Of a stretch of DNA of 64,000 nucleotides, positions 35,327-43,598 are shown piece after piece. Within the stretch, counting starts at the first letter, position 1; every line of letters starts with the position of its first letter. The translations under genes were made by a program, and so were the position numbers. Below the pieces are notes generated by a model, which was given only the letters and a program-made list of their open reading frames with translations, made no database searches and was not told where the DNA came from. This DNA comes from Amycolatopsis sp. FBCC-B4732 (lineage in GTDB: Bacteria; Actinomycetota; Actinomycetes; Mycobacteriales; Pseudonocardiaceae), in NCBI RefSeq assembly GCF_023008405.1, contig NZ_CP095376.1, forward strand, positions 7,854,501-7,918,500, written 5' to 3'.

Positions 35327-36214
35327 TCAGACCACCCCGTGCGCGGCATCGGCGGCGGACGGCGGGCGCCAGCGCAGCAGCCTGCCCTCCAGCGAGCTGA
35401 TACCCCACTCCGCGAGCAGCGCCACCACGGTGATGATCAGCATCCCGGCGTACACGCCGGCCGTGTCGAACGTGCCCTGCGCGTTGGCGATCAGGAAGCC
35501 CATGCCGGCCTTCGCGCCGGTGTACTCACCGACGACCGCGCCGATCAGCGCGAACCCGAAGGCGACGTGCAGCGACGACAGGATCCACGACGTCGCGCTC
35601 GGCAGCACGATCGACTTGAGCACCTGACCGCGCGTCGCGCCGAGGATGCGGGCGTTGTCGATCAGGTTGCGGTCCACCTCACGGGCGCCGGTGAAGGCGT
35701 TGAAGAACACCGCGAAGAACACGAGCACGACGACGGTCGCGACCTTCGACGACAGGCCGAGCCCGAACCAGATCACGAACAACGCGGCGAGCACGATGCG
35801 CGGCAATGCGTTGGCGGCCTTGATGAACGGCGCCAGCACCTGCGCGAGGTAGGAGCTGCGGCCGAGGATCACGCCGAACACGACACCGAAGATGGCGCCG
35901 ATGACGAAGCCGATCGCGGCCTCTTCGACGGTCACCAGCACCTGGTACCAGATCGAGCCGAAGTCGGTGCCCGCCGAGAACCACTCGACCAGCCGCTCCC
36001 AGATCTTCGACGGCTTCGAGTAGAAGAACGGGTCGATCCAGTACGTGGCGGTCAGCTCCCAGCTGCCCAGCCAGACGACGACGATCGCCAGGCGCAGCAG
36101 CCAGATGTTGCGCTTGCGCTTCGCCGACGCCTGCTTGGCGCGGGCGAGGATGTCCTGCTCGGTCTCGAGGACCGGGAGGGGCGCGGACGGGGCCGCGGGG
36201 GTCTCAAGCGACAT
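35327..36214 (-). CDS. ABC transporter permease (SsuC/TauC type)
   Basis: This 295-residue protein has six membrane spans, beginning at IWLLRLAIVVVWLGSWEL. The BPD_transp_1 cytoplasmic loop reads EVDRNLIDNARILGATRGQVLKSIVLPSATSWIL, with the EAA-type motif (ARILGATRGQVL) that docks on the ATPase. A charged cytoplasmic N-terminus (about 40 residues) precedes the first span. The start (ATG 36214) overlaps the end of the ATPase gene by 11 bases. Confidence 0.92.
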   Translation of the reverse strand: MSLETPAAPSAPLPVLETEQDILARAKQASAKRKRNIWLLRLAIVVVWLGSWELTATYWIDPFFYSKPSKIWERLVEWFSAGTDFGSIWYQVLVTVEEAAIGFVIGAIFGVVFGVILGRSSYLAQVLAPFIKAANALPRIVLAALFVIWFGLGLSSKVATVVVLVFFAVFFNAFTGAREVDRNLIDNARILGATRGQVLKSIVLPSATSWILSSLHVAFGFALIGAVVGEYTGAKAGMGFLIANAQGTFDTAGVYAGMLIITVVALLAEWGISSLEGRLLRWRPPSAADAAHGVV

Positions 36215-37010
36215 TGCTCGCTCCCTTCTCACGGGCCTTGTCGACCTCGCTGCGCAGTGATTCCCAGATGTCGGCGTAGAGCTTGCGGAACTCTTCGGTG
36301 AGCCGCAGCTCCTCGACCTTCCGCGGCCGCTCCAGCGGGATTTCGAAGACGTCCTTCACGGTGGCCGGCGACGTCGTCAGCACGACGACCTTGTCCGCCA
36401 GCGCGATGGCCTCGTCGAGGTCGTGCGTCACGAAGATCACCGCGGCACCCGAACCCGACCACAGCCGCAGCAGCTCGTCCTGCATCAGCGCCCGCGTCTG
36501 CACGTCCAGCGCCGAGAACGGCTCGTCCATCAGCAGGATCTTCGGCTTGGTGACCAGCGTCTGGGCCAGCGCGACGCGCTTGCGCATGCCGCCGGAAAGC
36601 TGGTGCGGGTAGTACTTCTCGAAGCCCGCGAGCCCGACGCGGGCGATCCAGTCGACGGCCTGCGCCCGGGCCTCCGCCTTCGGCGCACCGCGGAAACGCG
36701 GGCCGGAAGCGACGTTCTCCAGCACCGACCGCCACGGCATCACGGCGTCGGTCTGGAACATGTAGCCGACCCCGTCCGGGATCGACTTCACGTCCTCGCC
36801 GTTCACCCGCACCCGGCCGGCGGACGGCGGCTGCAGCCCGGAGACCAGCGAGAGCGTCGTCGACTTGCCGCAGCCCGTCGGGCCGACCACGGCGACGAAC
36901 TCGCCGGGCTGCACGGTCATGGTCAGATCGCGGACGGCCGTGTGCACGGACCCGGACCCGCTCGGGAACCGTTTCGTGGCTCCGGTGAGTTCGATCAGTG
37001 GGGGAACCAT
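36204..37010 (-). CDS. ABC transporter ATP-binding protein (SsuB/TauB type)
   Basis: This 268-residue ATPase has all nucleotide-binding motifs: Walker A GPTGCGKST (about 43-51), Q-loop MFQTD, signature LSGGMRKRVALAQTL, Walker B ILLMDEPFSALD, and switch His in VTHDLDEA. The GYMFQTDAVMPWRSV stretch is typical of the nitrate/sulfonate/taurine subfamily. First gene of the three-gene operon; a 152-bp gap divides it from the divergent sensor kinase gene. Confidence 0.93.
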   Translation of the reverse strand: MVPPLIELTGATKRFPSGSGSVHTAVRDLTMTVQPGEFVAVVGPTGCGKSTTLSLVSGLQPPSAGRVRVNGEDVKSIPDGVGYMFQTDAVMPWRSVLENVASGPRFRGAPKAEARAQAVDWIARVGLAGFEKYYPHQLSGGMRKRVALAQTLVTKPKILLMDEPFSALDVQTRALMQDELLRLWSGSGAAVIFVTHDLDEAIALADKVVVLTTSPATVKDVFEIPLERPRKVEELRLTEEFRKLYADIWESLRSEVDKAREKGASNVA

Positions 37011-37162
37011 GGGGAGGTGACTCCTTCGTCACGTGGTGGGGCTCACGTTGGGAAGGGACGTTAAGCAGCCGTTGCTTCGAGGTGAAGCTTGTCGACGTTC
37101 TCCGCGCGTGCTGCGCGTTCTGAATGTTTTGCTCGTTTAGCGCACTGCCGTGACCTGGGGGT

Positions 37163-38779
37163 ATGTTCCCAGCCATGCCAAAGTGGGCGCTCTTCCCGCG
37201 GATGCGGTTCAGCAGGCAGGTGCTGCTGCTGCAGATCGGCGTGGTGCTCCTCGTCGTCGGGATCGGCGTCGCGCTGGTCAGCGTGCTCCTCTCGCGCACG
37301 CTGACCGAGCAGTACAGCGAGCGAGCGCTGGCCATCGCGAAGTCGGTGGCGGTGGATCCGGTCGTCGTGGCCGACACCGCGGCGAAGATCCCCGGTGGCG
37401 CACTCCAGGAACGCGCGCTGGCCGTGCGGGAGCGGACCGACGCGTTGTTCGTCGTGATCACCGACGACAACAGCATCCGGCTGGCGCACCCGACGCCGAG
37501 CGAAATCGGGAGGCGGGTGAGCACCCCCGCCGACCGGGCGCTCGCGGGGTTCGACGACGTCAACACCGTGGCGAGCGGAACCCTCGGACTGTCCGTCCGC
37601 AGCAAAACCCCCATCCGGCAAGGGCAACGCGTGGTCGGCGAGGTCAGCGTCGGCTTCGACGTGGCCGATCCGACCGGCGACTTCAACAAGCTCCTGGCGA
37701 TCACGCTCGTGTTCGCCGGCGGCGCGCTGCTGCTCGGCGCGGGCGCGTCCGCGCTGCTCAACCGGCGGCTGCGGCGCGTCACGCACGGGCTCGAGCCGCA
37801 CGAACTCACCGAGCTGCTCTACGAACGCGAAGCCGTGCTGCACGGGATCGGCGAAGGCGTGCTCGCCGTCGACGAGGCGAACCGCGTCTCGGTGCGCAAC
37901 GACGAGGCCGAACGCCTGCTCGGCACCGAGCTCCCGATCGGCGCGGCGCTGGCGGAACTCGAGCTCAGCCCGCGCGTGCACAAGGCCGTCGCCGAAGGGC
38001 TGCCGGTCGACAACCTCCTGGCGGTGGCCGGGAACCGGGTGCTCGTCATCAACAGCCGGGCGGTGCGGCTCGACGAGCGGGACATCGGCACGGTGCTGAC
38101 CTTCCGCGACCGCACCGACCTCGACGCGCTCACCCGCGAGCTCGACGGCATCCGCGCGCTGTCCGACGGCCTGCGCGCCCAGCGGCACGAGTTCGCGAAC
38201 CGGCTGCACACGCTCTACGGGCTGCTCCAGCTCGGCCACCACACCGAAGCCGTCGAATACCTGCAGACGCTGACGAACTCGCCGTCGGCCCGGCCGAGCG
38301 AGCTGGGTGACGCCGTCGCCGACCCGTACCTGCAGGCGCTGCTGGTCGCGAAAACCGAGCAGGCGCAGGAAAAGGGCCTCACGCTCAAGCTCGCCGACGA
38401 CACCTGGGTGCCCACGGCGGTGACCGACCCGATCGCCGCGAACACCGTGATCGGCAACCTCGTCGACAACGCGCTGCACGCCGCCCGGATGGGCCCGCGC
38501 CGGCCGGCGACGGTGGAGATCAGCCTGCTGGCCGAGGGCGGCACGCTGCACGTGTCCGTTGTGGACAGTGGCCCCGGCGTGCCGGCCGACCTGCGGCGCA
38601 CGTTGTTCGACGAAGGCGTCTCGACGAAGATCGCACCCGGCCACGGACTCGGACTCGCGCTGGCCCGGCAGGCCGCGCGCGCCCACGGCGGCGACGTCTG
38701 GCTGGCCGACCCCGGCGCGGGCGAGTCGGGTGCCCTGTTCGTCGCCAAGCTGCCCGGAACGCTGACGGAGGACAGATGA
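37163..38779 (+). CDS. CitA/DcuS-type sensor histidine kinase
   Basis: This 538-residue kinase has two membrane spans (about 20-45 and 175-200) around an extracytoplasmic PDC/CACHE sensor (about 46-172, IAKSVAVDPVVVADT, RTDALFVVITDDNSIRLAHP). A cytoplasmic PAS domain (about 225-320, GIGEGVLAVDEANRVSVRN) follows, then the SPOB-type H-box with phosphoacceptor in LRAQRHEFANRLHTLYGLLQ, and a HATPase domain (VIGNLVDNALHAA, DSGPGVP, GHGLGLALARQAA). RTDALFVVI and SRP-like HPTPSEIGRR are typical of citrate/C4-dicarboxylate sensors. Its 3' end overlaps the response regulator gene by 4 bases (ATGA). The start could also be the ATG at 37175. It is likely to control the divergent ABC transporter operon. 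Confidence 0.93.
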   Translation: MFPAMPKWALFPRMRFSRQVLLLQIGVVLLVVGIGVALVSVLLSRTLTEQYSERALAIAKSVAVDPVVVADTAAKIPGGALQERALAVRERTDALFVVITDDNSIRLAHPTPSEIGRRVSTPADRALAGFDDVNTVASGTLGLSVRSKTPIRQGQRVVGEVSVGFDVADPTGDFNKLLAITLVFAGGALLLGAGASALLNRRLRRVTHGLEPHELTELLYEREAVLHGIGEGVLAVDEANRVSVRNDEAERLLGTELPIGAALAELELSPRVHKAVAEGLPVDNLLAVAGNRVLVINSRAVRLDERDIGTVLTFRDRTDLDALTRELDGIRALSDGLRAQRHEFANRLHTLYGLLQLGHHTEAVEYLQTLTNSPSARPSELGDAVADPYLQALLVAKTEQAQEKGLTLKLADDTWVPTAVTDPIAANTVIGNLVDNALHAARMGPRRPATVEISLLAEGGTLHVSVVDSGPGVPADLRRTLFDEGVSTKIAPGHGLGLALARQAARAHGGDVWLADPGAGESGALFVAKLPGTLTEDR

Positions 38780-39435
38780 TCCGCACGCTCATCGTCGACG
38801 ACGACTTCCGGGTCGCCGGCGTGCACGCCGGGTTCGTCGAGGAGGTCGACGGCTTCGCGGTCGTCGGCACCGCACACACCGCCGCCGAGGCGCGCGCCCG
38901 CGTCCGCGAGCTCTCGCCGGACCTCGTCCTGCTCGACGTCTACCTGCCCGACGAGTCCGGCCTCGCCGTGCTCCCGGAGCTGCAGACGGACACGATCGTG
39001 CTGTCCGCGGCGACCGACAGCGCGTCGGTGGCCGCGGCGATCCGGGCCGGGGCGCTGAACTACTTGATCAAGCCGTTCACCACCCGCCAGCTCGCGGAGC
39101 GGCTGACGTCTTACGCGCGCTTCCGCGGCCTGCTCGCCGAGGACCGGTCCTTCGCGCAGGACGACGTCGACCGCGCGTACCGGGTGCTGCACGACCAGGA
39201 CCGGACGTCCGCGCCGAAGGGCCAGTCGACGGCGACGTCCCGGCTGGTTTCGGAGCAGCTGCGGCGGGCGGGCCGTCCGCTGTCGGCCGCGGAAGTCGCC
39301 GGTGAGCTGGGGATGGCGCGGGCGACGGCGCAGCGGTACCTGACCGCGCTGGCGGAGTCGGGAACGGTCCAGATGCGGCTGCGCTACGGCGCCACCGGGC
39401 GCCCGGAGCACGAGTACCGCTGGAGCGGCGCCTGA
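38776..39435 (+). CDS. CitB/DcuR-type response regulator
   Basis: This 219-residue regulator has an N-terminal receiver (IRTLIVDDDFRVAGVH, phosphoacceptor Asp in VLLDVYLPDESG, Thr/Ser in VLSAATD, Lys in LIKPFTTRQL). The C-terminal CitB-type HTH (about 150-210, AEVAGELGMARATAQRYLTALAESGTVQMRLRYG) is shown by MARATAQRYLTAL. It is co-translated with the kinase. The cognate operator is expected in the gap at 37011-37162, ahead of the divergent ABC operon; no clear site was identified there. Confidence 0.93.
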   Translation: MIRTLIVDDDFRVAGVHAGFVEEVDGFAVVGTAHTAAEARARVRELSPDLVLLDVYLPDESGLAVLPELQTDTIVLSAATDSASVAAAIRAGALNYLIKPFTTRQLAERLTSYARFRGLLAEDRSFAQDDVDRAYRVLHDQDRTSAPKGQSTATSRLVSEQLRRAGRPLSAAEVAGELGMARATAQRYLTALAESGTVQMRLRYGATGRPEHEYRWSGA

Positions 39436-39436
39436 A

Positions 39437-40051
39437 TCAGCGTCGGGTCGTCACGTCGAAGCGGTATTGCTGGGCCATGCTCTCCGCCACGCCGACCCAG
39501 GACTGGACCAGGTTGGCGGTCGGCGTCGGCGAAGGCAGGTCGACGCGGGCTTCGTCCTCTTCCGGCGCGGACTTCTTCGGCTGCGGTTTCGCCTGCGCCT
39601 GAACGCGCTTCCGGTCGGGCTTGGCCGGCGCCGGCACGAAGACCGTCTTCGGGGCCGGGGTGGCCACCGGCGCCTGCGGGGCCTGCGGCTGCGGCGCGGG
39701 CGCTTCGGCGACGGCCGGGCGCGGGTCGAGCTGGGCCACGTCGGCCGGGTTCGGGCCGAACAGGCCACCCGACAGCATCCCGCCGCCCAGCCAGCCGACC
39801 GCGACGAGCAGCACCGCGGCGCCGCTGCCCAGCCACGTGCGGGCGCGGCGCCGGATCACCACGGACTTCGGCCGCAGGTCCTGGTCGCACACCGGCGGCC
39901 GGGTGTAGATCGGCTCGCTCGCGGTGACGTCGTCGTCGGTGCGGCGGCGCCGGGGCAGGCTCGCCGCGACGATTCCGGTGCGGTCCAGCAGTTCGACGGC
40001 GGTGCGGTCGCTGGACGGACGGGTCGCACTGCGCGGTGCGGTGCGAAGCAT
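39437..40051 (-). CDS. Single-pass membrane protein with Pro/Ala-rich outside region
   Basis: This 204-residue protein matches no family that I recognise. The cytoplasmic part (1-70) is basic and ends RPKSVVIRRRARTW; one membrane span follows (about 72-95, LGSGAAVLLVAVGWLGGGMLSGG). The outside part has a low-complexity Ala/Pro/Gln/Lys region (about 105-165) and ends in a short conserved-looking domain (PTANLVQSWVGVAESMAQQYRFDVTTRR, key part SWVGVAESMAQQY). The start at 40051 is fixed by GGAGG with ideal spacing; longer frames have no such site. Convergent with the citB-like gene at 1 bp. Confidence 0.75.
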   Translation of the reverse strand: MLRTAPRSATRPSSDRTAVELLDRTGIVAASLPRRRRTDDDVTASEPIYTRPPVCDQDLRPKSVVIRRRARTWLGSGAAVLLVAVGWLGGGMLSGGLFGPNPADVAQLDPRPAVAEAPAPQPQAPQAPVATPAPKTVFVPAPAKPDRKRVQAQAKPQPKKSAPEEDEARVDLPSPTPTANLVQSWVGVAESMAQQYRFDVTTRR

Positions 40052-40137
40052 CGGGACCTCCGGTGCGGGGGGCTCGCGGACCCCACGCATTCTGGACCAT
40101 TTCGGACGACGCTGTCAGAAACGCAACCCCAATGAGT

Positions 40138-40148
40138 GAACCTTATTC
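40138..40148. repeat. GAACCTTATTC repeat, lone copy
   Basis: An AT-rich 11-mer identical to the arms of the dyad at 40214-40238, 80 bp upstream of the start of the 39.4-kb membrane gene. Confidence 0.6.
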
Positions 40149-40213
40149 TGGTTAGGCTGGCGCTACGGGTCGGGACCGTGCGGCCTCCGGCGACCTCGCG
40201 CCGGCCGACGGCT

Positions 40214-40238
40214 GAATAAGGTTCATCGAACCTTATTC
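40214..40238. promoter_or_regulatory. Perfect 11-bp inverted repeat (GAATAAGGTTC) over the SDR stop codon
   Basis: GAATAAGGTTC (40214-40224) and GAACCTTATTC (40228-40238) around a 3-base centre. Its AT content is far above its surroundings. It may be an operator or the SDR gene terminator; the extra half-site at 40138 favours an operator. Confidence 0.5.
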
Positions 40239-41048
40239 CATTTGCTTCAGCCCGAGCCGCGCCAGCACCGCCAGGGGACGCTGGTAGGCCGAGCCGAGGA
40301 CGCGCGGGATGGCGTCGATGACGTAGGCGTCCGGTCCGATGAGGATCCGCGCGGACTTCCGTTCCACGCCGCGGAGGATGGTCTCCGCCGCCTTCTCCGG
40401 GGTGGTGTGGGCGATCCGCTCGAAGCCCCGCGCGGCCTTCTCCTGGTCGCCGGCGTCGCTGCGCGCGTTGCGCACGATGTTGGTCTTGATCCCGCCGGGG
40501 TGCACGCAGCTGACCGCGACCGGGTGCCGCGCGATCAGCATTTCTTCGCGCAGCGCTTCGGTGAACCCGCGGACCGCGAACTTCGCCGCGTTGTACGCGC
40601 TCTGCGTCGGCACGCCGACGAACCCGAACACGCTGGAAACGTTGACGACGTGCCCCTCGCCGGAAGCGATCAGGTGCGGCAGGAACGCCTTCGTGCCGTT
40701 CACGACGCCGCCGAGGTTGATGCCCATCAGCCAGTCGTAGTCCTCGAAGGACATTTCCTCGACGGTCGCGCCGAGCGCCACACCCGCGTTGTTCACGATG
40801 ACGTTCGCCCCGCCGAAGTCGCTGACGACCTCTTCGGCGTGGGCGAGCACGGCGGCCCGGTCGGCGACGTCGAGGGTGTACGCGCGGGCGTTGTCGCCGG
40901 CCAGCTTCGCCGTCTCGGCCACGTTGCCGGCGTTGACGTCGGAAAGCGCGAGGCGCGCGCCTCGCCGGGAGAACTCCAGCGCCAGCGCGCGGCCGATCCC
41001 CGAACCCGCTCCGGTGATCACCACGACCTTGTCCCCGAACCGCTTCAT
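40233..41048 (-). CDS. Short-chain dehydrogenase/reductase
   Basis: This 271-residue classical SDR has TGAGSGIGRALALEFSRRGA as its dinucleotide-binding loop, LDVADR, NNAG (VNNAGVALG), the catalytic Ser in VNVSSVFGFVG and the YNAAK (Tyr and Lys) motif, then HPGGIKTNI. The C-terminal extension with ILIGPDAYVIDAIPRVLGSAYQRPL is typical of the large actinobacterial acyl-chain/steroid SDR group that includes mycolate-reductase-like enzymes. The Asp after strand 2 (LALSDVN) suggests NAD(H) preference. AGGGAGGGACC precedes the ATG. Substrate unknown. Confidence 0.88.
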   Translation of the reverse strand: MKRFGDKVVVITGAGSGIGRALALEFSRRGARLALSDVNAGNVAETAKLAGDNARAYTLDVADRAAVLAHAEEVVSDFGGANVIVNNAGVALGATVEEMSFEDYDWLMGINLGGVVNGTKAFLPHLIASGEGHVVNVSSVFGFVGVPTQSAYNAAKFAVRGFTEALREEMLIARHPVAVSCVHPGGIKTNIVRNARSDAGDQEKAARGFERIAHTTPEKAAETILRGVERKSARILIGPDAYVIDAIPRVLGSAYQRPLAVLARLGLKQME

Positions 41049-41177
41049 GGTCCCTCCCTGGGTGTTACTCGTGAGTTACGGATACTAGCGGCTGTGAGGT
41101 TGCTGTGGGTGCGCTGATTGTGTCGGTGCGACGCCTTATGGTGATCTGGTCGGAGCGCCGGGACGAGACGGGAGGCG

Positions 41178-41975
41178 ATGCGCGTGCGGCGGACGGCCGT
41201 CTTGCTCAGCGTGGCCGCGATCCTGCTGCTCGGCGCGGCGTTCGTGATCTTCGTGGACCACCAGCCGCGGTCCGCGGACGCCACGACGTCCGGCACCGTC
41301 GAGGCCGCGCCGGCGTCGACGCCCGACCTGCCCGCGGTGTCGAGCCCCGCGGTCGGCGCGCTGTTCGTCGAGGGCATGCACTACTGCACCGCGAGCGTCG
41401 TGCACAGCGACCAGGGCGACGTGCTGCTGACCGCGGCCCACTGCATCCACGACGGCGAGGGCGGCGGCTACCTCACCGGCGTCACGTTCGCGCCCGGCTA
41501 CCACGACGGCGTCGCGCCGTTCGGCTTCTGGACGGTGTCCGACGAGCTCGTCGCGAGGGGGTGGAGCGAGTCGTCGGACCCGGACCTCGACGTCGGCTTC
41601 GCGACCGCGCACCAGGCGGGCGCGACGCGGACGCTGGAAAGCCTGGTCGGCGCCAACACCCTCGCCACCGGCACCGGGTTCGAGCACGCCATCACGCTCA
41701 CCGGCTACCCGGACGACACCGAGGTGCCCGCCGTCTGCCAGAACACCACCAGCCAGCAGGACACCTACCAGCTGAAGGTGGCCTGCGCGGGCTTCCCCAC
41801 CGGCACCAGCGGCGGCCCGTGGGTCACCGCCCAGGACCCGAAGACCCGGCTCGGCACGGTCATCGGCGTCATCGGCGGGTTCGAGTACGGCGGCGACGAC
41901 CCCGACACGTCGTATTCGAGCTACTTCGACACGGACGTCCAGGCCCTCTACCGGCAGACGACCGCCCGGGCATGA
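41178..41975 (+). CDS. Trypsin-like serine peptidase (S1), signal-anchored or secreted
   Basis: This 265-residue protein has an N-terminal hydrophobic segment (about 6-25, TAVLLSVAAILLLGAAFVIF), then a low-complexity stalk and a trypsin-fold domain. The triad is visible: His in LLTAAHCIHD, Asp in DPDLDVGFATA, and Ser in GTSGGPWV. The two-cysteine pattern (HYCTASVV ... AAHC, and VCQ ... ACAGFP) fits disulfides of the extracellular type. The ATG at 41178 has GGGAGG only one base away; a GTG at 41184 would have better spacing and may be the true start. It may be anchored in the membrane if the signal is not cleaved. Substrate unknown. Confidence 0.87.
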   Translation: MRVRRTAVLLSVAAILLLGAAFVIFVDHQPRSADATTSGTVEAAPASTPDLPAVSSPAVGALFVEGMHYCTASVVHSDQGDVLLTAAHCIHDGEGGGYLTGVTFAPGYHDGVAPFGFWTVSDELVARGWSESSDPDLDVGFATAHQAGATRTLESLVGANTLATGTGFEHAITLTGYPDDTEVPAVCQNTTSQQDTYQLKVACAGFPTGTSGGPWVTAQDPKTRLGTVIGVIGGFEYGGDDPDTSYSSYFDTDVQALYRQTTARA

Positions 41976-41982
41976 TGCGGGT

Positions 41983-42207
41983 ATGAGCGATCCCGTCGAC
42001 GTACCCATCACCGGAGAACCGATCCGGCTCGGCCAGTTCCTCAAGCTGGCCGGCCTCGCCGAGGACGGCTCGCACGCCAAGGACCTGATCGACGCCGAAG
42101 AGGTCACGGTCAACGGCGAGGTGGAGACCCGCCGCGGCCGCCAGCTGACCGACGGCGACGTCGTGGCGGTGGGCCCGGCCCGCGGCAAGGTCGTCCTGGT
42201 CCACTGA
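41983..42207 (+). CDS. Small RNA-binding S4-domain protein (YbcJ-like)
   Basis: This 74-residue protein consists of a single S4 fold: IRLGQFLKLAGLAEDGSHAKDLIDAEEVTVNGEVETRRGRQLTDGDVVAV, with the GxAKxLI and VNGEVETRRGRQL signature turns. Members bind structured RNA, and Escherichia coli YbcJ is the type case; the RNA target is unknown. It starts 7 bases after the S1 peptidase stop, so it is probably co-transcribed. Confidence 0.88.
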   Translation: MSDPVDVPITGEPIRLGQFLKLAGLAEDGSHAKDLIDAEEVTVNGEVETRRGRQLTDGDVVAVGPARGKVVLVH

Positions 42208-42255
42208 GCCGCACCCCGAGGGCCCCGAGGCGGCTGACGCATCGGGGCGCCCGGG

Positions 42256-43191
42256 TCAGCCGACGCTGGTGAGGGGCGGGAGGCCGAGCGAAGCGGCGAG
42301 GGCGTCCAGCTCGCGGCGGACCGGCCCGGCGAGCGGGACGCCGAGCGCGCGGCACTGCTCCAGGTGCTGGGCCTCGCGCCAGCCCGGGTAGCGGATCGGC
42401 GCGCCGCCGTCCCAGCCGAGCATGCTGCCGAACAACGCGCTCGCCGCGCGGTAGAAGCCGTCCGCGCTGCGCAGGGTCGTCGGTGCGATGGCCATGACCA
42501 GCAGCCCGGTGTCGTGTTCGTGGTCGGCGACGCCGGAGAGCACCCCGGCGAGCACCTCGACCAGCAGCGTCAGCCCGGCGGCTTCGGAACCCGGCTTGTC
42601 CATGTCGAAGACGAACTCGGGGTACGCCCCGCCCGGCGCGGCCATGCCGAGCGGGTTCATCGGCTGGTCCGGCTCGCCGCCCGCGGCGAGCACCAGCCCG
42701 ATCATCGCGTGCGGCAGCGCCCGCGCGGCGTGGTGCCCGGCCCGGCCGAACGGCCCGATCCCGCGCAGCGAAACGAGTCCGACGCCGAAGCGCCCGGCCC
42801 GGGCGACCGCGCGGTCCATCGCGTCGCCGACGGCCCAGAGCCCGGACGCGCGGCGGTAGTCGATCAGCGCGGCGGCCCCGCGGTCGGCGATCATCAGCGG
42901 CTGGGCGTGCGGCACGACCAGCCCGTTTTCCAGCAGCGGCAGGTGGACGCGGGTCAGGTCGGCGACCCCGGTGTCCGGCGAGCCGGTCAGGTCGCCGTGG
43001 CAGAGGGCCTCGGCCGCGATGCGCGCTCGCGCTTCGGGGAAACCGTGGGCGGCGAAGACGTGCGCCACGAGGGTGACCAGCTCGTCGGCCCGCACGCGGG
43101 GCCACGCCTGTTCCGGGATCGGGGTTTCCGGCCGCTCGGCTTCGAGGACCGGGGGTTCGGGGCGGGCGGAGCGGAAGGGTCTGAGGGGCAC
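42256..43191 (-). CDS. Malate/lactate dehydrogenase-like (Ldh_2) family protein lacking the catalytic His
   Basis: The roughly 311-residue product follows the Ldh_2/ureidoglycolate dehydrogenase (YlbC/MDH2) fold along its length: RVRADELVTLVAHVFAAHG, EALCHGDLTG, GVADLTRVHLPLLENG, ADRGAAALIDYRRASGLWAVGDAMDRAVARA, GVGLVSLRG, and NPLGMAAPGG with FVFDMDKPGSEAAGL. The family motif D-S-H-G, holding the catalytic His, reads PDTG here (about residues 72-75), and the second R-N-x-H-H motif reads RGIGPFG. It is thus probably not an NAD(P)-dependent dehydrogenase of the usual type. GTG at 43191 is taken as start; a TTG at 43209 is possible. Confidence 0.72.
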   Translation of the reverse strand: MPLRPFRSARPEPPVLEAERPETPIPEQAWPRVRADELVTLVAHVFAAHGFPEARARIAAEALCHGDLTGSPDTGVADLTRVHLPLLENGLVVPHAQPLMIADRGAAALIDYRRASGLWAVGDAMDRAVARAGRFGVGLVSLRGIGPFGRAGHHAARALPHAMIGLVLAAGGEPDQPMNPLGMAAPGGAYPEFVFDMDKPGSEAAGLTLLVEVLAGVLSGVADHEHDTGLLVMAIAPTTLRSADGFYRAASALFGSMLGWDGGAPIRYPGWREAQHLEQCRALGVPLAGPVRRELDALAASLGLPPLTSVG

Positions 43192-43280
43192 TGCTCCGAC
43201 CTTGCCCAAACGGCGGTTCGGGCGTCAACGACGTGGGCCCAGGCCTAACCGACCGTGTGATCAGAGCCCCCGAAGAGCCG

Positions 43281-43286
43281 TACCCT
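43281..43286 (+). promoter_or_regulatory. -10 box of the DUF2277 gene, probably leaderless
   Basis: TACCCT ends 7 bases before the ATG at 43294. Confidence 0.5.
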
Positions 43287-43293
43287 GGGCGGC

Positions 43294-43575
43294 ATGTGCC
43301 GAAACATCACCACCCTCCGGGGGCTCCAGCCGGCCGCGACCGGCGAGGAGATCGAGGCCGCGGCCCGCCAGTACGTCCGCAAGGTGACCGGCGTGCAGTC
43401 GCTTTCGGACGCCACGCGCGAGCCGTTCGAAGCCGCGGTCGCCGAGATCACCGCGATCACCACGCGCCTGCTGGAGCAGCTGCCCGAACGCCGTCAGCCG
43501 CCGGCGACCGTGCCGCCGCTGCGCCGTCCCGAAGTTCAGGCGCGGATCGCCGCGAAAGCCTTGCGACAGCCCTGA
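43294..43575 (+). CDS. DUF2277 family protein
   Basis: This 93-residue protein begins MCRNITTLRGLQP, the invariant opening of the DUF2277 family, followed by the helical stretch ATGEEIEAAARQYVRKVTGVQ and a C-terminal Ala/Arg tail. The family is small, cytoplasmic and of unknown function, widespread in actinobacteria. A TANNNT box 7 bases before the ATG suggests no leader. The patatin gene starts 23 bp downstream with its own box. Confidence 0.87.
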   Translation: MCRNITTLRGLQPAATGEEIEAAARQYVRKVTGVQSLSDATREPFEAAVAEITAITTRLLEQLPERRQPPATVPPLRRPEVQARIAAKALRQP

Positions 43576-43586
43576 TCCGGCGCCGA

Positions 43587-43592
43587 TAAGGT
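43587..43592 (+). promoter_or_regulatory. -10 box of the patatin-like gene, probably leaderless
   Basis: TAAGGT ends 6 bases before the ATG at 43599. Confidence 0.5.
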
Positions 43593-43598
43593 GTCGGC

